The notes: generated by a model from the letters alone, not told the origin. A DNA stretch of 64,000 bases from Anoxybacillus pushchinoensis (GCF_900111795.1 NZ_FOJQ01000007.1:1-64000); one strand, 5' to 3'; shown: positions 26,778 to 35,957, counted from the stretch's first letter. Numbers and translations: made by a program.

Positions 26778-27707
26778 TTATAACCAATCGAGCCGAGGAA
26801 TAGTTATCGTCGTGATGTCATGAAAATGCCGAAGTTTTTGTTCGTATATGTCGACCCCTTCAAATATTTGCTGCAATAATTGCTCATCACGCCCATGTTG
26901 CGATCCGTAGTAATTTTCAATCGCTTGGAAATAGTGGATTGGCATTAATAATCGGGCATAAATCATACGCCATGAAAATCGGCTAAGCGATTGAATATGC
27001 TCATACGTTTGTAAAAAGTGAACAACTTCTTTATCTTCTTTTTTTAGCAACCATTGTGTTCGAATCCATTCCGACAGATCTCGACTCGCATGGTCAAATA
27101 CCCAATCTGTCGGCACTTTTCCATCTTTCCATGTTTGTAAGGAGAACTGCTCATGGCAAATAGTTGGCATGTCGCTACGCATCGGAACTTCATCTAACTG
27201 TGTATCAACAATATATTGAATGGCATTCTCGGCTAAACCTAAATAATATGGAAATGTTTCAATAAATTTCTTATCTACCTCACTTTTTTCAGATGATTTC
27301 ACTTGCAACTCCCAAAACTGCTCAAGTTGATCGACGCGCTGACCCCACAGTTCTCCCCATTGCCCAAATCGACTTCGCGATGACACCGCATACGGATATG
27401 TGCGTCCGCGCTGATGAAATAAGGCGAGTTGTTGGGCGACATCCTCTGTTTTCATTCGACCTTCTATTTTCCACACGCTCACTCGTTTTCCTTGCAACGT
27501 TCCAACAAACTGACCTGTTTTCGTTGGGAGTAACGTTGCAACCGTTTCATCACCTTGTGCTCGCATATACATCGCCATGTAATATAATTGCTGTATGTCG
27601 TTTTCTTTCTCATTTGTTGGCACGGCGACATATATATCGTTTCCACTATGAATCATAAAGCGTTCGTCTACTGGCTTGATCTGGTCAACACGAAAATAAT
27701 AATCCAT
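26778..27707 (-). CDS. yutH: Spore coat-associated protein YutH
   Basis: The 309-aa protein matches YutH, a CotS/CotI-related protein with a degenerate aminoglycoside-phosphotransferase fold. The C-terminal part keeps kinase-like features (CHEQFSLQTWKDGKVPTDWV resembles the catalytic loop region), but a clear HxDxxxxN motif is not seen. B. subtilis YutH is associated with the spore coat. The ATG at 27707 lies 7 nt after AGGAGG. It is divergent from yutG. Confidence 0.85.
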   Translation of the reverse strand: MDYYFRVDQIKPVDERFMIHSGNDIYVAVPTNEKENDIQQLYYMAMYMRAQGDETVATLLPTKTGQFVGTLQGKRVSVWKIEGRMKTEDVAQQLALFHQRGRTYPYAVSSRSRFGQWGELWGQRVDQLEQFWELQVKSSEKSEVDKKFIETFPYYLGLAENAIQYIVDTQLDEVPMRSDMPTICHEQFSLQTWKDGKVPTDWVFDHASRDLSEWIRTQWLLKKEDKEVVHFLQTYEHIQSLSRFSWRMIYARLLMPIHYFQAIENYYGSQHGRDEQLLQQIFEGVDIYEQKLRHFHDITTITIPRLDWL

Positions 27708-27839
27708 GCACATCCCTCCTTCCTTCATGTATATGTTTAAAAAATACGTATAAACTTCATATGAGAGAGGAAATACACGCACGTTTCATAAAAGGAGCAC
27801 ATACATTGTAAAAAATAAAAAAAGAAATAGGTGAAGTGG

Positions 27840-28337
27840 ATGGAGGAAAAGAAAATAGGGAAAATGGAGCAAATTGCGCGACAATGGCTTGCTGATCGAG
27901 GTGTAACAATCGAGCATATCGCTGAACTCGTTTATTACTTGCAATCGAAATATCATCCGGACTTGAAAATGGATGAATGCATTCATAACGTCAACCGAGT
28001 CATTGCGAAACGTGAAGTACAAAACGCCCTATTCACCGGCATTCAACTCGACATATTAGCAGAAAAAGGACTGTTACAAGAACCACTACAATCGTTTATC
28101 GAAAAAGACGAAGGGTTATATGGGGTGGACGAAATTTTAGCTCTATCCATCGTCAACGTATACGGTTCCATCGGCTTTACAAATTACGGATACATTGATA
28201 AACAAAAGCCAGGTATTTTAAAAAAACTAAATGATAAATCGTCCGGTCAATGTCATACATTTTTAGACGATATCGTCGGGGCAATTGCGGCTGCCGCTTC
28301 AAGCCGTCTTGCTCATCGCGCAGCCCATGTCGAATAA
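27840..28337 (+). CDS. yutG: PgpA-domain protein YutG
   Basis: The 165-aa protein matches YutG and the phosphatidylglycerophosphatase A family. The conserved region includes DEILALSIVNVYGSIGFTNY and the C-terminal CHTFLDDIVGAIAAAASSR with the acidic DD pair. It is soluble and lacks PgpA's membrane helices, so its lipid phosphatase role is uncertain. AGGTG lies 6 nt before the ATG at 27840. A strong terminator follows. Confidence 0.82.
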   Translation: MEEKKIGKMEQIARQWLADRGVTIEHIAELVYYLQSKYHPDLKMDECIHNVNRVIAKREVQNALFTGIQLDILAEKGLLQEPLQSFIEKDEGLYGVDEILALSIVNVYGSIGFTNYGYIDKQKPGILKKLNDKSSGQCHTFLDDIVGAIAAAASSRLAHRAAHVE

Positions 28338-28366
28338 AAAAGGTGCCTTAATTTGGCACCTTTTTT
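28336..28366. terminator. Bidirectional terminator between yutG and yutF
   Basis: AAAAAAGGTGCC (28336-28347) pairs with GGCACCTTTTTT (28355-28366). Confidence 0.9.
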
Positions 28367-29135
28367 ATATACGTTCCATCCATTCTTTTAACGAGTCGAC
28401 AACATATGTTGGTTGTCGATCGTACGTTTGCAACATCTCTTTCGTCGTTACACCCGTATGAACGAGAAGCGTATCCATTCCTGCGTTCATCCCCGCCATA
28501 ATGTCGGTGTCATAATTATCCCCAACCATTAATGTTTCTTCTTTTGGAACACCAAGTACTTCAAGTGCTTGCTCCATAATGATTTTTTCTGGTTTGCCAA
28601 TAAAAATAGGCTTTGTTTGTGTCGATACAGCAACAACAGATGTGAGAGAGCCATTCCCAGGTAAAAGCCCGCGCTCGGTCGGAATGGCGATGTCTCCGTT
28701 CGTCGAGATAAACATCGCCCCGTTGCGAACAGCTAAACAAGCAATTGCTAACTTTTCATAATTAATGCTACGATCAATGCCCATGACAACAACTTCAGCA
28801 TCTTCGTTCGCAAATGTAAAACCTTTCTCCTCAAGTGCTTGACGAATACCATCTTCTCCAATGACATAAACAGAAGCATTTGGCTTTTTTTCATAAATGT
28901 AATTGGCAGTTGCTTGACTTGTCGTAAATACTTGATCTTTCGTTGCTGGGATATCAAATCGACGCAGTTTTTCTGCCACCTGTTCTGGTGTACGCGAAGA
29001 ATTATTCGTTACAAACAAATATGGAATTCCTTTTTCATGAAGACGATGGACAAATGCGCATGCTTCTTCAATCCGTTCTGTTCCGCGATACATTGTACCG
29101 TCTAGATCAATTAAATATCCTTTATACGTTTTCAC
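28365..29135 (-). CDS. yutF: HAD-superfamily (subfamily IIA) phosphatase YutF
   Basis: The 256-aa protein shows HAD motifs in order: nucleophile DLDGTMYRGTE, motif II VTNNSSRTPEQ, motif III lysine in FIGKPEK and motif IV MVGDNYDTDIMAG. It matches YutF (NagD-like sugar phosphatase/p-nitrophenyl phosphatase group). The start is GTG at 29135, 8 nt after AAAGGAG, giving the same N-terminus as B. subtilis. Natural substrate is unknown. Confidence 0.92.
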   Translation of the reverse strand: MKTYKGYLIDLDGTMYRGTERIEEACAFVHRLHEKGIPYLFVTNNSSRTPEQVAEKLRRFDIPATKDQVFTTSQATANYIYEKKPNASVYVIGEDGIRQALEEKGFTFANEDAEVVVMGIDRSINYEKLAIACLAVRNGAMFISTNGDIAIPTERGLLPGNGSLTSVVAVSTQTKPIFIGKPEKIIMEQALEVLGVPKEETLMVGDNYDTDIMAGMNAGMDTLLVHTGVTTKEMLQTYDRQPTYVVDSLKEWMERI

Positions 29136-29227
29136 TTTCGCCACTCCTTTTGACAACTTGCACGTTCAAACTTTAACGCAAAACAAATGCACTTGTCAAA
29201 GAAGGAGCAACGAATGTCAACGATTGT

Positions 29228-29863
29228 TCATTTTTTTCGTTTAATATGATAGCGGCACGCATCATCGCCGTCCGCTAAACACGTCTTCGGTACGATGTCT
29301 GCCTCATGAATAAGCGTTTCAAACAGCTGTCGCTCACATTCACAAGCAATCGGATATGCTCGAGCTACTTCGGTGATAGGACAGTTATGTTCAACTAACT
29401 CAAATGAGCCGTCATCATGCTGTAATAACTCCGACATATACCCATGCTCATTTTGAACCGCAACAAGTTCTTTTATTTTTTCATCAAACGATTTATTACC
29501 GAGCTGCTGTTCATACAACTTTTTCATCCGTTCTTGCCGGTTTTGAAACAACTCAGCTACCATTTGCGTGCCACCCATTTTTTCCAAATCAGCTAAAAAA
29601 TCAAGCATCGTTTGCTGATAATGGCGGGGAAACCGTTGATGCCCTTTAGCACTTAACTGATATACGTTTGTCGGTCTTCCCATCGGTTGACGAACGAGCG
29701 TCGATTCAATCAATTCTTCACGCTCTAATGCACTTAAATGACGGCGGACAGCCATTTCTGTAATTCGAAGTTGCTCCGCCATTTCACCGACCGTTAGTCG
29801 CTTTTGCACTTTTAACATATTCAAAATTTGTTCTTTTGTGGAAGAGGTTTTTTTTCGCATCAT
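29228..29863 (-). CDS. SufR-like winged-helix regulator with C-terminal cysteines
   Basis: The 211-aa protein has a DeoR/ArsR-type winged helix (~8-75; LTVGEMAEQLRITEMAVRRH) and a C-terminal domain with cysteines spaced C-x12-C-x1-C-x20-C-x7-C (NCPITEVARAYPIACEC, then TCLADGDDACRYHI). This is the arrangement seen in SufR-type repressors that sense 4Fe-4S clusters. It lies alone between yutF and yutE, about 16 kb from the suf operon. Control of suf or other Fe-S genes is inference. Confidence 0.75.
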   Translation of the reverse strand: MMRKKTSSTKEQILNMLKVQKRLTVGEMAEQLRITEMAVRRHLSALEREELIESTLVRQPMGRPTNVYQLSAKGHQRFPRHYQQTMLDFLADLEKMGGTQMVAELFQNRQERMKKLYEQQLGNKSFDEKIKELVAVQNEHGYMSELLQHDDGSFELVEHNCPITEVARAYPIACECERQLFETLIHEADIVPKTCLADGDDACRYHIKRKK

Positions 29864-29910
29864 TTTTCACCCACTTCCATTTTACACGATTTCCCCTATA
29901 CGCACAATTT

Positions 29911-30351
29911 TTAAACATTTTCGTTTAAAAAGGCAGACACAGGGCCGAGTTCGTTTTGTAAATACGAGCGAATAGAAGCAGGGAACGATTGGAGAACATG
30001 TTTATAACGTTGCAATACTTCCAACAATTCAGCATGCGGTACGTCGATATACTGTTGAACAAGCTTTTTACGAAAATGGATGATTTGTTTTAATGCCTCG
30101 CCTTCCTCAGCGGAAACAACACGTTCATCAACTAAAATGTCAATGATGTCCTCATAACTTCCCGGATCGCGCATAATAAAACCGTCGATCATCGCATTTC
30201 CCACATCAATGATCGATTCAATGATGACGTGTCCGATACGCTCAAGAGCGAGCTTTTCGATCGGTGTGTGAAACGATTGTTCGACATAGTGAACAGTTTG
30301 TTCCATATATGTTAATGTTTTTTCGATTTTTTGACGATCGACAAAATACAT
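29911..30351 (-). CDS. yutE: DUF86/HepT-like protein YutE
   Basis: The 146-aa helical protein matches YutE and the DUF86 (HEPN) family. HepT toxins carry an RxxxxH motif before a Tyr; here the equivalent site reads HFRKKLVQQYIDV, so the catalytic His position is Gln. No MNT nucleotidyltransferase gene adjoins it. It is therefore unlikely to be an active toxin. It is transcribed toward the SufR-like gene. Confidence 0.82.
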   Translation of the reverse strand: MYFVDRQKIEKTLTYMEQTVHYVEQSFHTPIEKLALERIGHVIIESIIDVGNAMIDGFIMRDPGSYEDIIDILVDERVVSAEEGEALKQIIHFRKKLVQQYIDVPHAELLEVLQRYKHVLQSFPASIRSYLQNELGPVSAFLNENV

Positions 30352-30465
30352 CTCCCATCTTCCTTTCTGCCTTTTTCCTTTATTGTAGCATAGCGCTTTC
30401 TTTTACACATCTAACAGAAATTTGTTAAGATGAAGGAGCAAACAAAAACATATGGAGGTTTGAAT

Positions 30466-30732
30466 ATGGAACGTTTCTTTTTATATGATGATACAGTCGA
30501 TACGAAAACACGTTTTGTCAGCTTCGTTGGCAAAAATGAACGGTTTGATTTAGCGATCGTCCAGACAGACCGCTTCTATGGAAAAGTGCTCGTACTCGAT
30601 TTACAAAGCAACCGATATGCCATTATCGGTTCAGATGACTTGCAACAACCGGGATATATTGAACATGTATACCATTTAGACGAAGAAGAGGCAAACGAAT
30701 TGAAAAGTTTTTTACATGAAATTGTCGGTTAA
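30466..30732 (+). CDS. DUF3055 (SAV0927 family) protein
   Basis: The 88-aa protein begins MERFFLYDDTVDTKTRFVSF and has alternating strands and an acidic helical end (HLDEEEANELKSFLHEIVG). It matches the SAV0927/DUF3055 family of Firmicutes, of unknown function. TGGAGG lies 8 nt before the ATG. It is followed 36 bp later by another small gene on the same strand. Confidence 0.75.
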   Translation: MERFFLYDDTVDTKTRFVSFVGKNERFDLAIVQTDRFYGKVLVLDLQSNRYAIIGSDDLQQPGYIEHVYHLDEEEANELKSFLHEIVG

Positions 30733-30768
30733 GTGGAACGCTATGCAAAAAAGAAAGGAAGCGTTCGT

Positions 30769-31041
30769 ATGACCGATGAGACATATCATGATTTTTCAAC
30801 GGTAGAGGCGAGAAAAAACTTTCTCGTTCCAGAAACGCTGCCAGAAGGCCCTTATGGCGCCCCGCGTGGTGAACATGAACCTGTTCAAAACAAAAGTACA
30901 CCTTGGCAAGAAGGACAACGATACTACAGTGCGTTTAATTACGAATATAAATCGCTTCACCAAAATATTCCACGCCAAGATCCCGGGGCTCATCCGGTAC
31001 ATGATGACTCGAATGAAAATGGGCAACAACCATACTCATGA
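30769..31041 (+). CDS. Small hydrophilic protein, unknown
   Basis: The 90-aa protein is rich in Pro, Glu, His and Tyr without hydrophobic segments (LPEGPYGAPRGEHEPVQNKS, then YYSAFNYEYKSLHQNIPRQD). It is probably largely disordered, as in many spore-associated Bacillus proteins. I do not recognise a named family. The start at 30769 follows AAAGGAAG. It ends at a bidirectional terminator shared with yutD. Confidence 0.65.
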   Translation: MTDETYHDFSTVEARKNFLVPETLPEGPYGAPRGEHEPVQNKSTPWQEGQRYYSAFNYEYKSLHQNIPRQDPGAHPVHDDSNENGQQPYS

Positions 31042-31072
31042 AAAATAGGTCAGGCATCCTGACCTATTTTTT
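31042..31072. terminator. Bidirectional terminator before yutD
   Basis: AAAATAGGTCAGG (31042-31054) pairs with CCTGACCTATTTT (31058-31070). Confidence 0.9.
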
Positions 31073-31339
31073 CACCTTTCGCAATACAAAATACGCACAA
31101 CCAAAATTACAATATTCAAACAAATATTCAGATAACGTACTTATTTTCGTATCATATGTCGCCTTTTGATTGTGATCGTCAAAAAAACCACGCAAACGAA
31201 GTTGATTGTATCCCCAATCCCCAACAATGTAGTCATATTTATTTAAAATATCTGTATAACGTAACCGAAACGCTTCTTCATTAAAACCGTTGCGTACATT
31301 TTCTACAAGTTCGTAGCACGTATTATGAATACAAATCAT
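31064..31339 (-). CDS. yutD: DUF1027 protein YutD
   Basis: The 91-aa protein matches YutD: NGFNEEAFRLRYTDILNKYD, then YIVGDWGYNQLRLRGFFDD and the ending EYCNFGCAYFVL. Two cysteines lie near the C-terminus (EYCNFGCAY). Function is unknown. ATG 31339 follows AGAGGTGAGGACA; a GTG three codons earlier lies inside that site. It is divergent from yutC. Confidence 0.88.
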   Translation of the reverse strand: MICIHNTCYELVENVRNGFNEEAFRLRYTDILNKYDYIVGDWGYNQLRLRGFFDDHNQKATYDTKISTLSEYLFEYCNFGCAYFVLRKVKK

Positions 31340-31450
31340 TGTCCTCACCTCTTCTTTCCATTTCTATCATAAAACATGTCTTTCCCCCAAGCAATGACCA
31401 TTATGAATTGCTAAATAAAACGAATAATAAAAAAGAAGGGGGGAGTTTCT

Positions 31451-32080
31451 TTGCGGAAAACATGGATTATCACAGGAATAAGCGCCATCACTTTATTATC
31501 GGGGTGCGCTGGAAATGAATCAACGTCTTTGTACGAAAAAAGCGGTACAACGATTAACGTTCGCTCACGAAACGATTTATATAACGAGCATGGTGTGCGA
31601 AATGGACTTGATTCACGTCTAACAAATTTCGGCTACGTCCGTCATCAAAAAAGCCCCATCCCAGGGGACACAACACAATATGCAACCATACCTATATTAA
31701 ACCGTGAAAATGTCGCTGATTTAATTAGCAAATTGTGCACACAACTTCCGAACGTTTATGATGTCGGAACACTCGTTACAGATGATACCGTCTTTGTTGT
31801 TTACAAAACAGACAGTACAAACCGATCCGAAACAGCCGATCAAGTGAAAAAAACAGCCATTTCTGTCGTGCCGCGTTATTATCACGTGTATGTTTCGGAT
31901 AATCCGCGCATGTTTCAAGATATTGAACGCTTTGGCCGTTTAGATGCAAACAGTCAAAATGTCGATCAAGTTTTACAACAGACAATTAACGAAATGCTTA
32001 AATCGCCTCAAGGTAAAAAAATAAGTAGTGGCGAAAACGAAAACGGTGTGCAACGCGAAGAAATGAATATGATGCAATAA
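31451..32080 (+). CDS. yutC: YhcN/YlaJ-family sporulation lipoprotein YutC
   Basis: The 209-aa protein starts with a lipoprotein signal (ITLLSGCAG, Cys19) and carries a YhcN/YlaJ domain (~80-175) found in spore lipoproteins. These localise to the spore inner membrane and influence germination. TTG at 31451 follows GGGGGGAG. Family members are made in the forespore. The C-terminal 25 residues are polar. Confidence 0.82.
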   Translation: MRKTWIITGISAITLLSGCAGNESTSLYEKSGTTINVRSRNDLYNEHGVRNGLDSRLTNFGYVRHQKSPIPGDTTQYATIPILNRENVADLISKLCTQLPNVYDVGTLVTDDTVFVVYKTDSTNRSETADQVKKTAISVVPRYYHVYVSDNPRMFQDIERFGRLDANSQNVDQVLQQTINEMLKSPQGKKISSGENENGVQREEMNMMQ

Positions 32081-32081
32081 G

Positions 32082-32120
32082 AAAAAAGGATGTCCCGCTC
32101 AAATGAAGTGGGACATCCTT
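32082..32120 (-). terminator. Terminator of lipA
   Basis: On the minus strand AAGGATGTCCC (32120-32110) pairs with GGGACATCCTT (32096-32086), then TTTTT. It also faces yutC, with a weaker T tract in that direction. Confidence 0.8.
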
Positions 32121-32126
32121 CATCAT

Positions 32127-33014
32127 TCACTCCGCCGCCTTTGCTGATCGCACTTGTTCATCGGCATGATAAGAGGAACGAACGAGCGGACCAGACTCAC
32201 AATGACTGAATCCTTTCATTAACGCAATTTCTTTCAATTCCATAAACTCATGAGGATGGTAATATTTTTCTACTTTCAAGTGTTTCTTTGTCGGCTGTAA
32301 ATATTGACCGATTGTTAAAATATTCACACCGACCGCCCGCAAATCATCCATCGCCTCCAAAATTTCTTCCTTCGTTTCTCCAAGACCAACCATTAAGCTT
32401 GATTTTGTTGGGATATCAGGCTGTATTTCTTTTGCGCGGCGTAAAAATTCAAGCGAACGTTCATACGTTGCGCGTGCACGAACACGTGGAGTAAGACGAC
32501 GGACGGTTTCGATATTATGATTTAAAATGTCAGGACGCGCATCCATTAACGTTCGTAAGTTTTCATATACACCTCCCATATCCGACGGCAATACTTCGAT
32601 CGTCGTTAACGGATTTTTCCGGCGAATGGCACGCACCGTCTCTGCAAATACAGCTGCTCCCCCATCTTTTAAATCGTCGCGAGCTACTGCGGTAACGACA
32701 ACATGTTTTAAATTCATTAACCGAACGGATTCAGCCACACGCTCCGGCTCTTGCCAGTCTAACTCAGTAGGCAATCCTGTTTTGACGGCACAAAAGCGGC
32801 AAGCACGCGTACATACGTCCCCTAAAATCATAAACGTTGCCGTTCGGCGAACAGCCCAACATTCATGAATATTTGGGCAACGCGCTTCTTCGCATACAGT
32901 ATGCAACTGTTTTTCACGCATCATTTTTTTTAAGCCCATATAATGTTCATTCGTATTTAACTTTATCTTTAACCATTCTGGTTTGCGAAGGTGTTGTTCT
33001 TTTGTCGACATCAT
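32127..33014 (-). CDS. lipA: Lipoyl synthase
   Basis: The 295-aa radical-SAM enzyme inserts two sulfurs into octanoyl groups on lipoyl domains. It shows the auxiliary-cluster motif [12 protein letters not shown] and the radical-SAM [11 protein letters not shown] 33014 or the next ATG (33011) can serve; GGAG lies 7-10 nt upstream. GcvH, a lipoyl-bearing substrate, is encoded in the same window. The C-terminal SxxxS loop ([10 protein letters not shown]) is intact. Confidence 0.97.
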   Translation of the reverse strand: MMSTKEQHLRKPEWLKIKLNTNEHYMGLKKMMREKQLHTVCEEARCPNIHECWAVRRTATFMILGDVCTRACRFCAVKTGLPTELDWQEPERVAESVRLMNLKHVVVTAVARDDLKDGGAAVFAETVRAIRRKNPLTTIEVLPSDMGGVYENLRTLMDARPDILNHNIETVRRLTPRVRARATYERSLEFLRRAKEIQPDIPTKSSLMVGLGETKEEILEAMDDLRAVGVNILTIGQYLQPTKKHLKVEKYYHPHEFMELKEIALMKGFSHCESGPLVRSSYHADEQVRSAKAAE

Positions 33015-33166
33015 TTTCACGCTCCACTCGTTAATATACATTACTCATTATACGAGTTATTGCTTTACAATACAAAACAGTTTGTTTTTCCAACATTTTT
33101 TATTTATGAAAACAGTCGATTACCCCAAACTAATGATATGAACTTCGGAGAAAGGAGCAAGAATGC

Positions 33167-34138
33167 GTGAGAACATTATGGTGCATCATCTTTCTTCTTT
33201 TCGTGCCGTTTCAATCATTTGCAGCTGCACCAAATGATTTATATGACAAGCGAATGGAGCTTTATAAAAAAGCGGAAGCCATTTCATTTATTCCGTGGTA
33301 TTATTTTGCAGCAGTCGACCAGTACGAACGTAGCATTCGACAAGCGCGGCGTGACTTACCAAAACCGACAGGAGTAATTAGCATTTATATTCCTCCAGAA
33401 CGATGGTCAGGGCCGCTTAATTTTAATCAAGAAGATCAAAATCCATTCACAATTAGCCAATTCGGTGGAATGGGTATAGATGGAAATGGAGACGGTTTCG
33501 CAGATCGAACAAATGATGAGGACGTTTTATTTGCTTTTGCGCGTTTTTTACGGTCATACGGAACAGATCATACGCATATTAAAATGGCGCTATGGGATTA
33601 TTATGAACGAAGTAAAACGGTCGATATGATTTTAGGGAAAGTAAAGTTATATAAACATTTCGGAACGCTCCAACTCGATCAATACGCATTTCCCATTCCG
33701 CGCCGCTTTGAATATAGTTATCGAAGTACGTGGGGAGATGCACGTGGGTGGGGAGGGCGCCGTATTCATGAAGGAACAGACATCTTTGCTCACTATGGCA
33801 CGCCGGTTCGTTCTACATGTTATGGCATCGTTGAATTAAAAGGTTGGAACAAATACGGTGGTTGGCGCATCGGTATTCGCGATATAAACAATACGTATCA
33901 TTACTTTGCACACTTAAACGGATTCGCTAACGGTTTAGAGGAAGGAACGATTGTAGAGCCTGGTATGTTAATCGGGTCGGTTGGCAGCTCGGGATACGGT
34001 CCACCTGGAACGTCAGGTAAATTCCCACCGCATCTCCACTACGGCATGTATAAAGATAACGGTTATACGGAATGGTCGTTTGATCCTTATCCTTACTTAA
34101 AACAATGGGAGCGACAAGAACGCATGAAAAAAAGATGA
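33167..34138 (+). CDS. lytH: Sporulation M23 endopeptidase LytH (YunA)
   Basis: The 323-aa protein has a signal peptide (cleavage after FQSFAAA), a central region and a C-terminal M23/LytM domain. Zinc ligands are in HEGTDIFAHYGTP (HxxxD) and HLHYG (HxH). B. subtilis LytH cleaves L-Ala-D-Glu bonds in spore cortex peptides under mother-cell control. It starts with GTG about 9 nt after AAAGGAG. It ends in a terminator shared with the convergent NSS transporter genes. Confidence 0.9.
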   Translation: MRTLWCIIFLLFVPFQSFAAAPNDLYDKRMELYKKAEAISFIPWYYFAAVDQYERSIRQARRDLPKPTGVISIYIPPERWSGPLNFNQEDQNPFTISQFGGMGIDGNGDGFADRTNDEDVLFAFARFLRSYGTDHTHIKMALWDYYERSKTVDMILGKVKLYKHFGTLQLDQYAFPIPRRFEYSYRSTWGDARGWGGRRIHEGTDIFAHYGTPVRSTCYGIVELKGWNKYGGWRIGIRDINNTYHYFAHLNGFANGLEEGTIVEPGMLIGSVGSSGYGPPGTSGKFPPHLHYGMYKDNGYTEWSFDPYPYLKQWERQERMKKR

Positions 34139-34160
34139 GGATTTCCCCTCATCTTTTTTA
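34127..34160. terminator. Bidirectional terminator between lytH and the MetS-like gene
   Basis: AAAAAGATGAGG (34129-34140) pairs with CCTCATCTTTTT (34147-34158). Confidence 0.9.
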
Positions 34161-34262
34161 TGATTGACGGCTTTTCTTCACTGCATGAGCGACGCTCGCT
34201 GCAAAACCTCCCCAAATAATAACCATGCCAACAAGCATCATAATCAATGCACTTGTTTCCAT
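34158..34262 (-). CDS. MetS-type small subunit of an NSS transporter, 34 aa
   Basis: The frame encodes a single membrane helix, METSALIMMLVGMVIIWGGF, followed by a short basic tail. This is the pattern of MetS-family partners of bacterial NSS amino-acid transporters (compare MetPS of Corynebacterium). Its ATG overlaps the TGA of the transporter by one base, which indicates coupled synthesis. It ends in a terminator. Confidence 0.85.
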   Translation of the reverse strand: METSALIMMLVGMVIIWGGFAASVAHAVKKSRQS

Positions 34263-35773
34263 CAGCTCGAAACCTCCTTATCCGTTGGAACGGACAATAC
34301 ACCATCTCTCCAACGTTTTACTGAAAGGACAAAACCGAGAACGATAACGAGTGCCGCAATCGTCCAACCATACTTCACAACAAATAGTGTATCGTACCCA
34401 CCATAATTTTCTTTCACGTTCGTTTTAATGCTATCAAACATCATATAGCCTAGTACAACCGGTGTGATCACGGAGAGCGAAACTTTCCACCACGCACCTA
34501 CCATAATATCTGATACACTGTTTGCATGTGTTTGAAGCGCATTGAGTTGTTTTAACACCCATGCGATAACAATCACTTCAATTAGACCGACAAGCGCAAC
34601 ACCGAAGTTATTAATAAAATAGTCGACCACATCTAAGAAATATAATCCACCGTTTGTTGCAAACACGAGCGCGATTAACGCCGCTAATCCACCGCCACCA
34701 AGAACGGCTTTCGCGCGAGAAATACCAAACTTTTCTTGAAATGCCGCTACATATGTTTCCGAAATGGAAATGAGAGATGACAAACCAGCTAACGTTAGCG
34801 AAAGGAAAAATAACACGCCGAAAAATTCATTAAACGCTGGAAATTGGTTAATAATTTGCGGGAAGACAACAAACGCTAACCCGACTCCCCCTTTAACGAC
34901 TTCGCTTACTGCTACACCCTGTTGGTGAGCTAAAAAACCGAGTACGCTAAATACACCAATACCGGCTAACAGTTCAAATCCTGAGTTTGCAAATCCTGTA
35001 ATAAAGGCGTTGTTTGTAATATCTGATTTTTTTGGTAAATAACTTGAATACGTAATCATAATAGCAAATGCAATCGACAAGCTAAAGAAAATTTGGCTAT
35101 ATGCAGCAACCCATACTTTTCCGTTCATAATTTGATCCCAATTTGGTTTGAAAAATGCATTTAATCCTTCAACTGCACCTTCTAGCGTGACCGCGCGAAC
35201 GACGATAATAAAGAATAAAACAACGAGCGTTGGCAAGAAAATTTTATTCGCTAACTCAATTCCTTTACGAACCCCTTTATATAAAACAGCTAAATTAATG
35301 ACCCACACGAGAACAAGCGGAATAAGAACAGCTGGAACTATGCCGCCGAATGTACCTGGCGTTTCTGCTAATTTTAAATACTCACCGAATAAGAAGCCTT
35401 CTGTATCTTCTCCCCACTTCGACGTAAAAGCGAAATACGTGTAAGACATCGCCCAAGCAATAACAACGGAATAATACGTTGAAATAACGAATGAAATAAG
35501 TACTTGCCACCAACCGATCCATTCCGCTCCTTTGCTTAGGCGAGCAAACGTTAATGGCGCTGAACCACGATACTTATGTCCGAGCGTAAATTCCAATATA
35601 AGAATTGGAATGCCTGCCGTTAATAAAGCGAATAAGTACGGGAGGAAGAACGCTCCTCCACCATTTTCATACGCGACAGCCGGAAACCTCCAAATGTTCC
35701 CTAATCCAATTGCCGAGCCAGCTGCTGCTAAAATAAAACCAGCACGCGTGCCCCATTGTTGACGACTTTCCAT
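34262..35773 (-). CDS. Neurotransmitter:sodium symporter (NSS/SNF) family transporter
   Basis: The 503-aa protein has about 11-12 membrane helices. It carries the NSS signature near the N-terminus (AAAGSAIGLGNIWRFPAVAY, with Gly and Asn of the Na+/substrate site). Bacterial NSS proteins import amino acids such as methionine, alanine, tyrosine or branched-chain residues with Na+. The MetS-like partner hints at methionine or alanine but does not prove it. A strong sigma-A promoter with a ~110-nt leader lies upstream. Confidence 0.92.
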   Translation of the reverse strand: MESRQQWGTRAGFILAAAGSAIGLGNIWRFPAVAYENGGGAFFLPYLFALLTAGIPILILEFTLGHKYRGSAPLTFARLSKGAEWIGWWQVLISFVISTYYSVVIAWAMSYTYFAFTSKWGEDTEGFLFGEYLKLAETPGTFGGIVPAVLIPLVLVWVINLAVLYKGVRKGIELANKIFLPTLVVLFFIIVVRAVTLEGAVEGLNAFFKPNWDQIMNGKVWVAAYSQIFFSLSIAFAIMITYSSYLPKKSDITNNAFITGFANSGFELLAGIGVFSVLGFLAHQQGVAVSEVVKGGVGLAFVVFPQIINQFPAFNEFFGVLFFLSLTLAGLSSLISISETYVAAFQEKFGISRAKAVLGGGGLAALIALVFATNGGLYFLDVVDYFINNFGVALVGLIEVIVIAWVLKQLNALQTHANSVSDIMVGAWWKVSLSVITPVVLGYMMFDSIKTNVKENYGGYDTLFVVKYGWTIAALVIVLGFVLSVKRWRDGVLSVPTDKEVSS

Positions 35774-35893
35774 AGATAAATGACCTCCTTATTCCATTTT
35801 TATCTTTACAGAGTAACAGACAAATAAGTGCAATACCACCACCCTGTTCGATTATTTTAATTTTTCAGACTTTTTTGTTTCATTTTAATTTTA

Positions 35894-35922
35894 AGTATAA
35901 CAACGGAAAAGCCTTTTGTCAA
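35894..35922 (-). promoter_or_regulatory. Sigma-A promoter of the NSS transporter
   Basis: TTGACA (35922-35917), 17-bp spacer, TATACT (35899-35894) on the minus strand, about 120 bp before the start codon. Confidence 0.85.
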
Positions 35923-35957
35923 AATAATATTTTTAAAAATAAAATTTTCACAATTTT

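Noticed and set aside
29911-30351. HepT/MNT-type toxin-antitoxin system
   Set aside because: No nucleotidyltransferase partner adjoins yutE and the catalytic His position is Gln.
35831-35846. T-box-like GGTGGTG in the leader of the NSS transporter
   Set aside because: No Stem I, no full T-box sequence and no terminator were found in the ~110-nt leader.
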